Below, one piece after another: positions 44,919 through 53,298 of a DNA stretch of 64,000 nt. The translations under genes were made by a program, and so were the position numbers. A model generated the notes under the pieces. It had not been told where the DNA came from. It ran no database searches and saw nothing but the letters and a program-made list of their open reading frames with translations. Location of the stretch: positions 1 to 64,000 of the forward strand of contig CALVWF010000008.1 in the NCBI GenBank assembly GCA_944364615.1. The letters are read 5' to 3'. Positions within the stretch are counted from its first letter, which is position 1. Each line of letters begins with the position of its first letter. This stretch comes from an uncultured Clostridia bacterium (GTDB taxonomy: Bacteria; Bacillota; Clostridia; Christensenellales; CAG-314).

Positions 44919-45554
44919 TTAATATTTTTGTCTGCGGATTTTTCCGTCGACCATATGTATAGTGATGTATCCCTTTTGTGCCTTAGCCTTGTCTTTAGCA
45001 AATTTGATAGCCTCTGCCTGTGTTTCAAACAGTTTGATGGCCCTTTCCCCTCTTGACAATTTGACCTGCCATTTGCCGTCTTCACGAAGTGAAACGTGGT
45101 AATTCTTGCGGGGTGCGGGTTTCTGTTCGGGTGCGACAGCGGGTTGAACTTCTGTTTCCTCAGGTTGAGTTGCCGTTTCTTCCGCCTCTTCAAAGGGCAT
45201 TTCTTCCGACTGCTCTGCTAAAGGTTCTTCCTGCTCCGTTTGTTCGGCCGAAGTTTCTTCCGCCTGTGTTTGCTGCGGTGCGTTTTCTTCAGCGAAATCC
45301 TGATCGGTATTTACGTTTTCCTGCTCGGTTGAGCGTTCCATAGCCGACTGCAACTGTTCCTGTTTGGCGCGTTTTTCACGTCTGGATTCCGAAACGCGTA
45401 TTGCAACTATTACAATAATCAGAAGCACAACCGCCACAACGCACAAGTGCCACAGCAGTACGGCAAATCCGCCGATGTTAAAAATTTCCTTAGTGAAGAA
45501 CTCTGTCAAGGACGTTGCTCCCAACAGGTTCGCAATAGTGTTAAATCCTGACAT
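44919..45554 (-). CDS. Membrane-anchored protein with DUF2188-like C-terminus
   Basis: 211 residues. One or two N-terminal helices ('VLLWHLCVVAVVLLIIVIVAI', about 33-53), then a basic stop-transfer stretch. A long Glu/Gln/Thr-rich linker follows (about 60-145). The C-terminal 60 residues ('YHVSLREDGKWQVKLSRGERA', 'F.TQAEAIKFAKDKAK') match the DUF2188 pattern, ending 'VDGKIRRQKY'. The tail is probably cytoplasmic. Function unknown. It stands alone with its own terminator. Confidence 0.72.
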   Translation of the reverse strand: MSGFNTIANLLGATSLTEFFTKEIFNIGGFAVLLWHLCVVAVVLLIIVIVAIRVSESRREKRAKQEQLQSAMERSTEQENVNTDQDFAEENAPQQTQAEETSAEQTEQEEPLAEQSEEMPFEEAEETATQPEETEVQPAVAPEQKPAPRKNYHVSLREDGKWQVKLSRGERAIKLFETQAEAIKFAKDKAKAQKGYITIHMVDGKIRRQKY

Positions 45555-45676
45555 AAAAAAACTCCTTTTTTTTAATTATATCACTTTTTGATGTTGATGT
45601 CCATATTTTGAACCAACGTTATTGCAAAAATTGTTGTAAAGATTGTGTATGTTTTTATTTGTATCGCATGACTGTG

Positions 45677-45705
45677 TTGACAAACGCCGGCCGTAGTATT
45701 ACAAT
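45677..45705 (+). promoter_or_regulatory. Sigma-A promoter of the dCMP deaminase gene
   Basis: TTGACA at 45677-45682, a 17-base spacer and TACAAT at 45700-45705. Confidence 0.85.
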
Positions 45706-45738
45706 TAGTGTATTCTTTAACAGGCAAGGTGTATTACA

Positions 45739-46191
45739 ATGGATAAGTGGGACGTTCGGTTTATGGAACTTACGCAGAAAGTTGCGGAGTGGTCGAGTTG
45801 TTATCAGGAAAACAGGCATGTAGGCGCAATCATCGTGAGGGACAAGCGTGTGCTTACCACGGGCTACAACGGTGCTCCCAGCGGTGTAAAAAGTTGTGTG
45901 GAAAAGGGAGAATGTCTGCGCAAGAAGTTGGGTATTCACAGCGGAACGCGACACGAATTGTGTTACGCCGTGCACGCCGAGCAAAACGCTATTGCTCAGG
46001 CTGCTAAACTCGGAATAGTCCTTGAGGGCGCAACGCTGTACTGTACTCATCAGCCTTGCGTTATTTGCGCCAAGATGATAATTAACAGCGGTATAAAGCG
46101 TATCATATACAAGGAAGGCTACCCCGACGAATTTTCGTTGCAGTTACTTAAAGAAGCGGGCGTGGAAACTATACAGTTTGACAAACTGTAA
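45739..46191 (+). CDS. comEB: dCMP deaminase (ComEB family)
   Basis: 150 residues. Converts dCMP to dUMP for thymidylate synthesis. Zinc site: HAEQNA (79-84) with the catalytic Glu, and PCVIC (C107, C110). An N-terminal 'NRHVGAIIVRDKRVLTTGYNGAPSG' and an inserted loop with two cysteines (SCVEKGECLRKK) are typical of dCMP rather than cytidine deaminases. AAGGTG lies before the ATG. Confidence 0.94.
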   Translation: MDKWDVRFMELTQKVAEWSSCYQENRHVGAIIVRDKRVLTTGYNGAPSGVKSCVEKGECLRKKLGIHSGTRHELCYAVHAEQNAIAQAAKLGIVLEGATLYCTHQPCVICAKMIINSGIKRIIYKEGYPDEFSLQLLKEAGVETIQFDKL

Positions 46192-46323
46192 CGGGAAATT
46201 CAGACTTGTATATTTGCAAAATAGAAAATTCCTTCCGAACCCAGTATTCAGTTTTAAGCGTGAAATTTTATCAATCACGGACGCTGAAAGGGTACGGCGA
46301 AGTGCAATTTACGCAGAAATTTT

Positions 46324-46357
46324 AAAAGAGCAAAAGTTTTTTAACCTTTGCTCTTTT
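46324..46357. terminator. Terminator between comEB and the DUF4177 gene
   Basis: AAAAGAGCAAA/TTTGCTCTTTT stem with T-rich loop. It can serve comEB on the plus strand and the small gene on the minus strand. Confidence 0.75.
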
Positions 46358-46381
46358 TATTTGCTCCTTTAATTGTAGTTT

Positions 46382-46537
46382 TCAATTATCCGTTTTCTTT
46401 TCGTATGTCGCCACAATGCCAAACCCGAATGCCACATTGGGCGACACGGCAATAACTCTCCACCCTTGTGCGGCGAGTGCGTTCATGGCCTCTGCAGCGT
46501 CATTGACTTTATAGGTTTCAACTTTATACTTGTACAT
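46382..46537 (-). CDS. Small DUF4177-like protein
   Basis: 51 residues, read directly from the sequence. It starts MYKYKVETYKVNDAAEAMNA, continues with 'QGWRVIAVSPN' and 'GIVATYEKK'. The pattern of a first strand, a helix and the 'L...GWRVIAV' strand is that of DUF4177 proteins, common small proteins of firmicutes with no known function. AGAGGTAAG lies 4 bases before the ATG. It has a terminator downstream and room for a promoter upstream (46538-46699). Confidence 0.75.
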   Translation of the reverse strand: MYKYKVETYKVNDAAEAMNALAAQGWRVIAVSPNVAFGFGIVATYEKKTDN

Positions 46538-46699
46538 ACCGCTTACCTCTCTGTAAAACAATTTGTCTTTTTATATTATAAGACAGACAAATTAAAAAGT
46601 AAATATATAAAGCGCACTGCATGGCTTAAATGTTGCAGTGCACTGTGTATTGTTTTGCGGTAAAATCTATTTCGGAATCAATACAGTACTTTTTGAACG

Positions 46700-47596
46700 T
46701 CAGATCATCGATTTGTCTTTGACGAGGTAACGCATAGGAATGTCGAGACAGTCAACACAACCTCTGTATCCATCCTTCAGCAACTGCGGTAATGCCGTAA
46801 CGTACGAACACATTATCTGTGCGGTAAACATAGGGTTGCTTTCCGCCTTGACGGAATACTGCATGTTCCAGCCGTCGCCTGACGCGACCACAAGTCCCGA
46901 ATGGGCTGTTTCCTTCCATTTCTCCGCAACCGTTTCGGCGTCGGTAAAGTTTATTTTCACTTTGTAGCCTTTAAAGTAATAGGGCATTTCTTTGATTTCG
47001 CGAGCGATTCTTTCGCAGTCCTTACTGTCGCACCAGACGTAGCATTCCCTAAGATGCGAATGCGACGGATCCGTAAACTTACCCTTTAAAGCGTTGCGTA
47101 CGGCGGTCTTGACGGGTACCGTAAACTGTATGGCGTCTTTTACGCCCTCTATGGACTTAATCGCGTTGGAATGTCCCTGCGAAACGCCTCTGCCCCAGAA
47201 AGTTGTCACACGGCTGTCGTTAAGACTGTAAGCAATGGCACGTTGAATGCTGAGTATGCCCGGGTCCCATCCTACAGACACAATGGACAGGTTGTCCTTA
47301 TTGTACAGCAGTTGTTTGTGTTGTCCGATGCAGGCGTGTACGTCGTAACTGTCCACGGTGTTGAATAGTGAAAGTTGTTCGGCGTATTTTCCTACGTCAT
47401 CCTTGCTGCCCGTTGCTATGGCTATTACGTCTATTTTGCCTTCGAACTGCCCGAGAGCGTCGGATGAAACGTACTTGGCGTGTGCCAGTTTACGTCTTGA
47501 AAATATAGCGGTCAACTGTGTCTGCTCGTTTTGCTCGAATACGCGCTCGAGACATTGTCCCAGTCTGCCGTAGCCGAAAATTGCAACTTTTAACAT
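46700..47596 (-). CDS. ddh: meso-Diaminopimelate dehydrogenase
   Basis: 298 residues. Converts tetrahydrodipicolinate and ammonia directly to meso-DAP with NADPH, bypassing the acylated intermediates. GYGRLG near the N-terminus binds NADPH. 'SVGWDPGILSIQRAI' is the family signature, and 'WGRGVSQGHSNAIK' and 'HLRECYVW' are also conserved. It completes the DAP pathway begun by lysC, asd, dapA and dapB elsewhere in the window. The ribosome binding site GGGGG is inside a potential hairpin (47599-47626). Confidence 0.95.
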   Translation of the reverse strand: MLKVAIFGYGRLGQCLERVFEQNEQTQLTAIFSRRKLAHAKYVSSDALGQFEGKIDVIAIATGSKDDVGKYAEQLSLFNTVDSYDVHACIGQHKQLLYNKDNLSIVSVGWDPGILSIQRAIAYSLNDSRVTTFWGRGVSQGHSNAIKSIEGVKDAIQFTVPVKTAVRNALKGKFTDPSHSHLRECYVWCDSKDCERIAREIKEMPYYFKGYKVKINFTDAETVAEKWKETAHSGLVVASGDGWNMQYSVKAESNPMFTAQIMCSYVTALPQLLKDGYRGCVDCLDIPMRYLVKDKSMI

Positions 47597-47598
47597 AT

Positions 47599-47626
47599 AT
47601 ACCCCCTTTCGTGTTTTATGGGGTAT
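47599..47626 (-). promoter_or_regulatory. Hairpin covering the ddh ribosome binding site
   Basis: On the minus-strand RNA, AUACCCC (47626-47620) can pair with GGGGUAU (47605-47599), enclosing 14 bases. The second arm contains part of the Shine-Dalgarno sequence and ends 2 bases before the AUG. It could limit translation unless melted or bound. Confidence 0.4.
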
Positions 47627-47941
47627 TTTATGGCAGCAACATTAAAAGTATTCTCTGTGCGGTAAATATCCTTTAAATTTATTGCAAGCGTGTAACAATG
47701 TCTGATCGCTGATGGACGGCATCGCCTGACGACACAGGGTATTTCTTGCAATTACGAAATCAAAAGTGCCCAAATCGTGACTAAAACGAGCAAACAGGTT
47801 TAATTTTTGAGCAAACTTTACCGCAATTTTTTCAAAAACGCTAAAAACGCTTTATTTATCGCCGAATATATAGTATATTATATATAGACGTTGCGTTCAA
47901 TTCGTTTCGTACCGCAGACGTCTGTTCTCGGAGAGTAGCAA
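47627..47941. other. Gap between ddh and cdaA
   Basis: About 315 bases between divergent genes without a coding frame I can support. Its right end is very AT-rich (about 47862-47885, several TATA-type hexamers) and probably holds the cdaA promoter; no single pair of hexamers stands out. GGAGAG precedes the cdaA start. Confidence 0.4.
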
Positions 47942-48790
47942 ATGATAGATTATATCGTCAGATTTTTTAATGGAGATTGGTTTGATATTGCGGGCAAAGT
48001 AATCGCAATTCTTTTCGTTACCCTGTTACTGTACGTATGCTTCAATTACGCGCGCAGACGCAGACTTGTCAGGGTGATAGTTATTGACTGTCTGTTGGTG
48101 GCGGTGAGTTTTGTGCTGTGCGTTTTACAGGTGGACAATTTCCAATTTTTCGTTTACCTGACAATATCGCTTATCGCACTTATAAACGTGTTGTTTTTCT
48201 CCGACGATTTCAAACACGACCTGTTCAAGGGAGCGTGGAAACGCTCGGCAAGAAACGCTTCTCTTTCCAAGGATGCGCCGAACAGCGATCAGTTGCACAA
48301 CGCAGCCGACGAAATAGTAAAGGCTTGCCTGCATATGAGTAAAAGCGATGTGGGCGCGTTGATACTGATAGGCGACACGATAGCCGATTCGATAGTGGAC
48401 AGCGGTACATACGTTGACGCCATGGTTTCTTCCGAATTGCTGGAAACATTGTTTTTCCCAAAGACGCCGTTGCATGACGGAGCGGTAATAATCAACGGCA
48501 ACAAGATCGTTTCCGCAGGATGCTATCTTCCCATCGTACAGGACAAGGAACTTCCCCGTGAATTCGGAACGCGCCACCGTGCCGCAATGGGAGTTACTGA
48601 GGCAAATCCCAATGTTACTGCAATAGTCGTCAGCGAAGAATCCGGTATTATATCCGCAATGCACGACGGCAAGATCAAACGTTACCTTGACTCGGACGCC
48701 CTGCACGATATACTTGTAGGAGCGCTGCACATTTCCGACAGCCTTTCGGAAGAACAATTGTGGGGGGTAAACAACTATGAACAACACTAA
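47942..48790 (+). CDS. cdaA: Membrane diadenylate cyclase CdaA
   Basis: 282 residues. Makes c-di-AMP from two ATP; controls potassium, osmotic balance and wall homeostasis. Three N-terminal helices (about 16-33, 44-62, 65-85) are followed by the DisA_N domain with LHDGAVII (about 176-183) and the RHR motif in GTRHRAAMG (about 210-218), both intact. The usual downstream partner cdaR (YbbR repeats) and glmM are absent here; instead a 42-residue membrane peptide overlaps its end. Confidence 0.95.
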   Translation: MIDYIVRFFNGDWFDIAGKVIAILFVTLLLYVCFNYARRRRLVRVIVIDCLLVAVSFVLCVLQVDNFQFFVYLTISLIALINVLFFSDDFKHDLFKGAWKRSARNASLSKDAPNSDQLHNAADEIVKACLHMSKSDVGALILIGDTIADSIVDSGTYVDAMVSSELLETLFFPKTPLHDGAVIINGNKIVSAGCYLPIVQDKELPREFGTRHRAAMGVTEANPNVTAIVVSEESGIISAMHDGKIKRYLDSDALHDILVGALHISDSLSEEQLWGVNNYEQH

Positions 48791-48905
48791 GAAAAAGACG
48801 TCCGTCATTTTAAAAGCGATAGGGCGTAATATAGGAATAGCCATCGTAGCATTGCTGTGCGCAACGGTAATCGTCGTGTGCGTGGGTTTCATTGCTACTG
48901 TGTAG
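48777..48905 (+). CDS. 42-residue single-helix membrane peptide coupled to cdaA
   Basis: Read directly from the sequence: a basic N-terminus (MNNTKKKTSVILKAIGRN) and one hydrophobic helix (IAIVALLCATVIVVCVGFIATV). It starts 14 bases before the cdaA stop, with GGGGGG 10 bases upstream, and a terminator follows 20 bases after its stop, so it is the last gene of the cdaA transcript. It may be a small partner of CdaA in the membrane. A remnant of a longer membrane gene is the alternative. Confidence 0.6.
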   Translation: MNNTKKKTSVILKAIGRNIGIAIVALLCATVIVVCVGFIATV

Positions 48906-48924
48906 ACGTTACTTGTCAAATTGT

Positions 48925-48955
48925 CCCTTGCATGTATTTGCAGGGGATTTTTTTT
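48925..48955 (+). terminator. Intrinsic terminator of the cdaA unit
   Basis: CCCTTGCA/TGCAGGGG stem (one G-T pair) with a 6-base loop, then A and eight Ts. Confidence 0.85.
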
Positions 48956-49061
48956 GCGTTCGCAACTGCGCTGACTGCAAGTGCGGCTGAATGTCCGCCC
49001 GAAGGTCGCCTGTCGCGCATTGCGGTGTGGTGTTTAAGAAAAATCGGGCATATACTGTCTT

Positions 49062-50084
49062 ATGATAGTAGCAAAGTACGGCGGTACAGCCATCACGCCC
49101 AACAACCTTCATTTAATAAAAAACACATTGGGAAGCCACCACGGAGCGGTAGTGGTGTCGGCAATAGGCAAGCAGTACGACGGCGACACCAAGGTGACCG
49201 ATCTGCTCAAAGCATTGCACACGAGATTGCCCGACGTTTCACTGTTTGAAAAAATAGCCTATAAATACCGCAGTCTGGTAAGTCAAAATCACATAACTAT
49301 TGATATAAACGGCATTTTGCAAAATACTATTTCTGACATAGTATACAAAAATTACTACGAAAACACCCTTTCCAAAGGCGAAGAGTTGTCTGCAAAGGTT
49401 GTTTCGGCGTTTCTCGGGTGGAAGTATGTCGGTGCGGAAGAAATCATTACATTCGGCAAAAGGTTACTGACCGAGGAAACGTACAGGAAAATCTCACTGA
49501 TAGGCGAACGATTCGTGACAGGCGGTTTTTACGGTGCAAGGGCGGACGGACGTCGCGTGCTTTTTCCCAGAGGCGGAAGCGATATCACAGGTGCATTGGT
49601 GGCAAGCGCACTGAATGCCACGCTGTACGAAAACTGGACGGACGTAAACGGATTGTGTGTTGCCGATCCCGTCAAAGTCAGCAATGCGCAAACTGTCAGA
49701 TGCCTGTCTTATGATAATATGCGGTTGCTGTCGCAGTGCGGAGCGAGCGTATTGCATCCCGACAGCGTGTTGCCGGTGGCAAGAGCGGGTATTCCCATTA
49801 ACATACGCAATTTCTTTAATTTGCAGGATGCGGGAACTATAGTATGCAACGACAGCGTTGCAGGCAAGGTAATAGGTGTAACTTCCAAACGCAACGGAAA
49901 TCTGTTTGAAACTACCGTGGTGTTTACTTTGTCTTCTTCGCTTATTGCAGTAAAAGTATTCGATGCGCTCGAACACTGCGGTATAAGTTGTTTAAAGTTT
50001 TGCGGAGGTCACAACTTTTTGAAGGTTACCACCGAACAGTATGTGTTGCCCGTCGTTTACGACGCCGTGACTGCGCAGATATGA
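49062..50084 (+). CDS. lysC: Aspartokinase
   Basis: 340 residues; phosphorylates aspartate, the first step to DAP and threonine. Seen: KYGGTA (kinase start, usually KFGGTS), 'SKGEELSAKVVSAFLGWKYVG', 'RFVTGGFYGARADGR', 'PRGGSDITGALVA', 'TDVNGLCVADP'. The C-terminal regulatory region (about 255-340) is short, with room for a reduced ACT pair compared with the usual 400-residue enzyme, so feedback control may differ. There is no clear ribosome binding site before ATG 49062. Confidence 0.9.
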   Translation: MIVAKYGGTAITPNNLHLIKNTLGSHHGAVVVSAIGKQYDGDTKVTDLLKALHTRLPDVSLFEKIAYKYRSLVSQNHITIDINGILQNTISDIVYKNYYENTLSKGEELSAKVVSAFLGWKYVGAEEIITFGKRLLTEETYRKISLIGERFVTGGFYGARADGRRVLFPRGGSDITGALVASALNATLYENWTDVNGLCVADPVKVSNAQTVRCLSYDNMRLLSQCGASVLHPDSVLPVARAGIPINIRNFFNLQDAGTIVCNDSVAGKVIGVTSKRNGNLFETTVVFTLSSSLIAVKVFDALEHCGISCLKFCGGHNFLKVTTEQYVLPVVYDAVTAQI

Positions 50085-50135
50085 CTGTTTGATTTTTTGT
50101 ACAAATTTAACGCCGGGGACAGACAGGCAATCAAG

Positions 50136-50164
50136 TTGACTTAAACTGCAATGTGTTATAAAAT
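50136..50164 (+). promoter_or_regulatory. Sigma-A promoter of the flavoprotein pair
   Basis: TTGACT at 50136-50141, a 17-base spacer and TAAAAT at 50159-50164, 35 bases before the start codon. Confidence 0.7.
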
Positions 50165-50199
50165 AATTAAAAAAAACAAGTTGGAGCTGTTGGCAGTTT

Positions 50200-51348
50200 A
50201 TGCAACGTATAGTTATAGGCGGAGGAATGAGCGGAATGGTCACGGCATTGTGTTCTGCGCGGGCAGGGCACAAGACTGTTTTGCTGGAACGCAACAATCG
50301 CCTGGGAAGAAAAGTAGCAATGACGGGAAACGGCCGTTGCAATATAGGTAACATCAATTGCGATTCCTCATGCTACAACGGCAGCGGACTTGACGAATTT
50401 GTGTTCGATTCCGTGGACGTTAAGGAGTGCGTCGACTTTTTGAACAGCGTCGGAATATTTACATTTGCAGATGACGAAGGGCGTATATACCCAATTACCG
50501 AAAGTTCCAATTCGGTAGTGGACTGTCTGCGCTACGCATTGCAAAGAGCGGGCGTCGAAGTGGTATGCGACTGCACCGTAAAAGAAGTCGTAAAACAGTC
50601 TGATGGATTTGCCGTCATCTGCTCGGACAAGCGCAGGTATGCCGACGACGTGGTCGTGGCGATAGGTAGCGGGAGTCAGGCGGAAATGCCGTTTGTAAAG
50701 GGAATAGAAGACTTTTACACAGCCTTGTGCCCCTCTCTCGTACCGCTGAAAGTCAACAATATGGACAAGACTTTAAACGGCATCAGGGTAAAATGCAACG
50801 TCAGACTGCTCAAAGACGGCAATGTCGCAGCGGAAGAAAAGGGCGAATTGCTTTTCAGAGAATACGGATTGTCGGGTATCTGTGCGTTTGATTTGTCCGC
50901 GGTAATTGCAAGACGCACTGTCAAAGGTGACAAGTCCGACTACGGTGTTCTGTGCGACCTTGTTCCTCATATGCCGTACGATATGCTTGTCACGGTAATA
51001 AAATCACGCCTCGACAGTCGGTGCGGACGGGAAGAATTGCTGTACGGTGTTGTGCACAATAAAATTGCTCAGCACGTTCTTAAACGTGTCGACGGCCTGT
51101 GCGCTGAAAAAATAGCGCGCGTATTGAAAAACTGTTTGTATAGTGTTTCCCTTATACGAGATTACGGCAAAAGTCAGGTTACATCGGGCGGACTGGACGG
51201 CAAATATTGTCCCCGTCTCAGACTCCCCAACGGCATAGGAGCGGTGGGCGAAGTGCTGGATGTGGACGGCAAATGCGGCGGTTACAATCTGATGTTTGCA
51301 ATAGCGTCCGCTTTGACTTATTGCAAACTGTACAACGGGGAGGTGTGA
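50200..51348 (+). CDS. HI0933/YhiN-family FAD-binding protein
   Basis: 382 residues. FAD motif IGGGMSGM at the N-terminus, 'LLERNNRLGRKVAMTGNGRCNI' (family signature NGRCN), 'GTVKGDKSD'-like insert and C-terminal 'VTSGGLDGKY' and 'GEVLDVDGKCGGYNLMFAIASA' closing the FAD site. Homologues are annotated as aminoacetone-oxidase-like or BaiN-like flavoproteins; the substrate is not known. It is followed after 2 bases by another FAD protein. Confidence 0.88.
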   Translation: MQRIVIGGGMSGMVTALCSARAGHKTVLLERNNRLGRKVAMTGNGRCNIGNINCDSSCYNGSGLDEFVFDSVDVKECVDFLNSVGIFTFADDEGRIYPITESSNSVVDCLRYALQRAGVEVVCDCTVKEVVKQSDGFAVICSDKRRYADDVVVAIGSGSQAEMPFVKGIEDFYTALCPSLVPLKVNNMDKTLNGIRVKCNVRLLKDGNVAAEEKGELLFREYGLSGICAFDLSAVIARRTVKGDKSDYGVLCDLVPHMPYDMLVTVIKSRLDSRCGREELLYGVVHNKIAQHVLKRVDGLCAEKIARVLKNCLYSVSLIRDYGKSQVTSGGLDGKYCPRLRLPNGIGAVGEVLDVDGKCGGYNLMFAIASALTYCKLYNGEV

Positions 51349-51350
51349 CA

Positions 51351-52955
51351 GTGACGGAAAAGTGGTATATAACCGAACCGTTGAGTATTGCGGTCAACTG
51401 TGACGATTGCGTCGATACGGTTGCCGACGCGGTGTCGCTGAAGCCTTCCGATATAAAGCGTTGTGTCTTGCACAGACGCAGTATAGACGCACGCCACAAG
51501 GACTACATTGTTTACAACTGCACTTTCCGGATACTCACGGCTGAAACCCCGTCGAAAGCAAAGTTGTATACTGCGCCGGTAGATTGGTTTAAAGATGTTC
51601 AACCGTCAGAGAACAAAAAGGTGGTTGTGGTAGGTAGCGGACCGGCAGGCCTGTTTTGCGCGCGCTATCTTGCTGCTGCGGGCGTAGACGTCACCGTGGT
51701 GGAACGCGGCGGCGACATTAAATCCCGTGTGGAAGCGGTAACTTCATTCAATAAAGGCGGACCGCTCGACTGCGACAACAACATTCAGTTCGGGCTGGGC
51801 GGTGCAGGCACATTTTCCGACGGCAAGTTGACTACGGGAATTACTTCCCCTTACGTATATACGGTATTCAACGAGTTTTACAAGCAGGGAGCCGAACAAG
51901 ACATTCTGACATCCAATCTGCCGCACATCGGTACGGATTACCTTGTAAGGGTAGTTGACAATATCAAAAATACCGTTGTCAAAGATGGCGGAAAGTTTCT
52001 TTTTCACACACGTTTTACCGATGTAGTGATCAAAGACGGCAAGGTCACCGAAGTCGTTTTGCAGCAACAGGGCAGACAGTTTTGTATCCCCTGCGATTAT
52101 CTCGTGTTGGCAATAGGACACAGCGCGAGAGATACTTTCGAAATGTTGTACGCTGAAGGGTTTGAAATGATTTCCAAGCCATTCGCCGTAGGAGTACGTA
52201 TAGAACACGACAGACGGTTTATTTCCCGTCAGCAGTACGGCAGACTTGCCTTGACGCACAGAGACTTTGCCTCGGCGTCTTACAAACTTACGGCAAATTT
52301 TCCCGACAGAAGTTGTTACTCTTTCTGTATGTGTCCGGGAGGAGAAGTCGTTTGCGCGTCTTCCGAACTTAATTCCGTTGTGGTCAACGGAATGAGCAAC
52401 TACGACCGACTTGCACCAAACAGCAACAGCGCACTGGTGGTTAACGTAGACAGCAGAGATTTCGGAGAAGGTGTGCTGGACGGCGTAAAATTTCAAAGGC
52501 GGTTGGAAAGACTGTGTTACGATCTTACGCTTAGTCAGGGCGCATATAAAGCGCCTGCGCAAAACGTAACAGACTTTTTAAAGGGAGTCACTACAACGAA
52601 GTTTGATTTGCAACCCAGTTACGCAAGGGGAGTAGTGTCGGTAAATCTGCGCCAAAAGTTGCCGGATTTCATTTCGGAAACTATTGCAAAGGCATTACCA
52701 CTGTTCGGCAGAAAGATAAAAGGATTCGACAAATGCGGAGTGTTGACCGCAGTGGAAAGCCGTACGTCTTCTCCCGTGCGCATTTTGCGCGACAAGGATA
52801 TGTTTGCCACAACATACCGAAACGTGATTCCGTGCGGAGAAGGTTGCGGCTATTCAGGAGGTATAGTGTCTTCCGCTGTGGAAGGGATTAAGGCCGCGCT
52901 TGCGCTGACAGGACGTCTCGAACCCCCTTTAAAATCCAAAAACATACCGCAATAA
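51351..52955 (+). CDS. FAD-dependent dehydrogenase, COG2509 type
   Basis: 534 residues. An N-terminal ferredoxin-like part (about 1-75, 'KRCVLHRRSIDARHKDYIVYNC') precedes the FAD domain (VVVVGSGPAGLFCARYLAAAG, about 86-106). 'NIQFGLGGAGTFSDGKLTTG' and the closing 'GEGCGYSGGIVSSAVEGIKAA' are characteristic. The start is GTG 51351 with GGGGAGG 8 bases upstream. The pair of FAD proteins is probably one operon. Substrate unknown. Confidence 0.88.
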   Translation: MTEKWYITEPLSIAVNCDDCVDTVADAVSLKPSDIKRCVLHRRSIDARHKDYIVYNCTFRILTAETPSKAKLYTAPVDWFKDVQPSENKKVVVVGSGPAGLFCARYLAAAGVDVTVVERGGDIKSRVEAVTSFNKGGPLDCDNNIQFGLGGAGTFSDGKLTTGITSPYVYTVFNEFYKQGAEQDILTSNLPHIGTDYLVRVVDNIKNTVVKDGGKFLFHTRFTDVVIKDGKVTEVVLQQQGRQFCIPCDYLVLAIGHSARDTFEMLYAEGFEMISKPFAVGVRIEHDRRFISRQQYGRLALTHRDFASASYKLTANFPDRSCYSFCMCPGGEVVCASSELNSVVVNGMSNYDRLAPNSNSALVVNVDSRDFGEGVLDGVKFQRRLERLCYDLTLSQGAYKAPAQNVTDFLKGVTTTKFDLQPSYARGVVSVNLRQKLPDFISETIAKALPLFGRKIKGFDKCGVLTAVESRTSSPVRILRDKDMFATTYRNVIPCGEGCGYSGGIVSSAVEGIKAALALTGRLEPPLKSKNIPQ

Positions 52956-53298
52956 ACTCCTTGCAAAAGGCGATTTTCCGCCTTCGTTGTCTGTTGTGTC
53001 ATCACAATTTGCGTACCGAGCGTTGCTCGTCGATGTTTAAACGCTTTATAAAATGGCTAAAACACCGTAACCGAAGTTTTTTATACGGTTTCTGCACTGA
53101 AGGGATTTTAACGGCACTCGGCATATTTGTCATTTCGTAGGTTAATGCGGTAACGCATTTTTGTCAGATTATATCTGTCAGATAAGTTGAATTGTCAATC
53201 AAATATTGAAGTGTTGCACTGAATATAATTCACACATCTATAAAAAAGGCACTTGCCTCAATAAGGTAAGTGCCTTTTGCCGTGTAGACAAGCAGTCG
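52956..53298. other. Gap between convergent genes, with terminator
   Basis: A 343-base gap with no gene seen. Near its right end (53245-53277) is a bidirectional terminator hairpin: AAAAGGCACTTGCC pairs with GGTAAGTGCCTTTT (one G-T pair) with As and Ts on both sides. It mainly ends the large minus-strand gene at 53299. Confidence 0.75.
53245..53277. terminator. Bidirectional terminator
   Basis: A 14-base stem with short loop CAATA and A/T tracts on both flanks, 22 bases past the stop of the 1079-residue protein on the minus strand. Confidence 0.85.
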
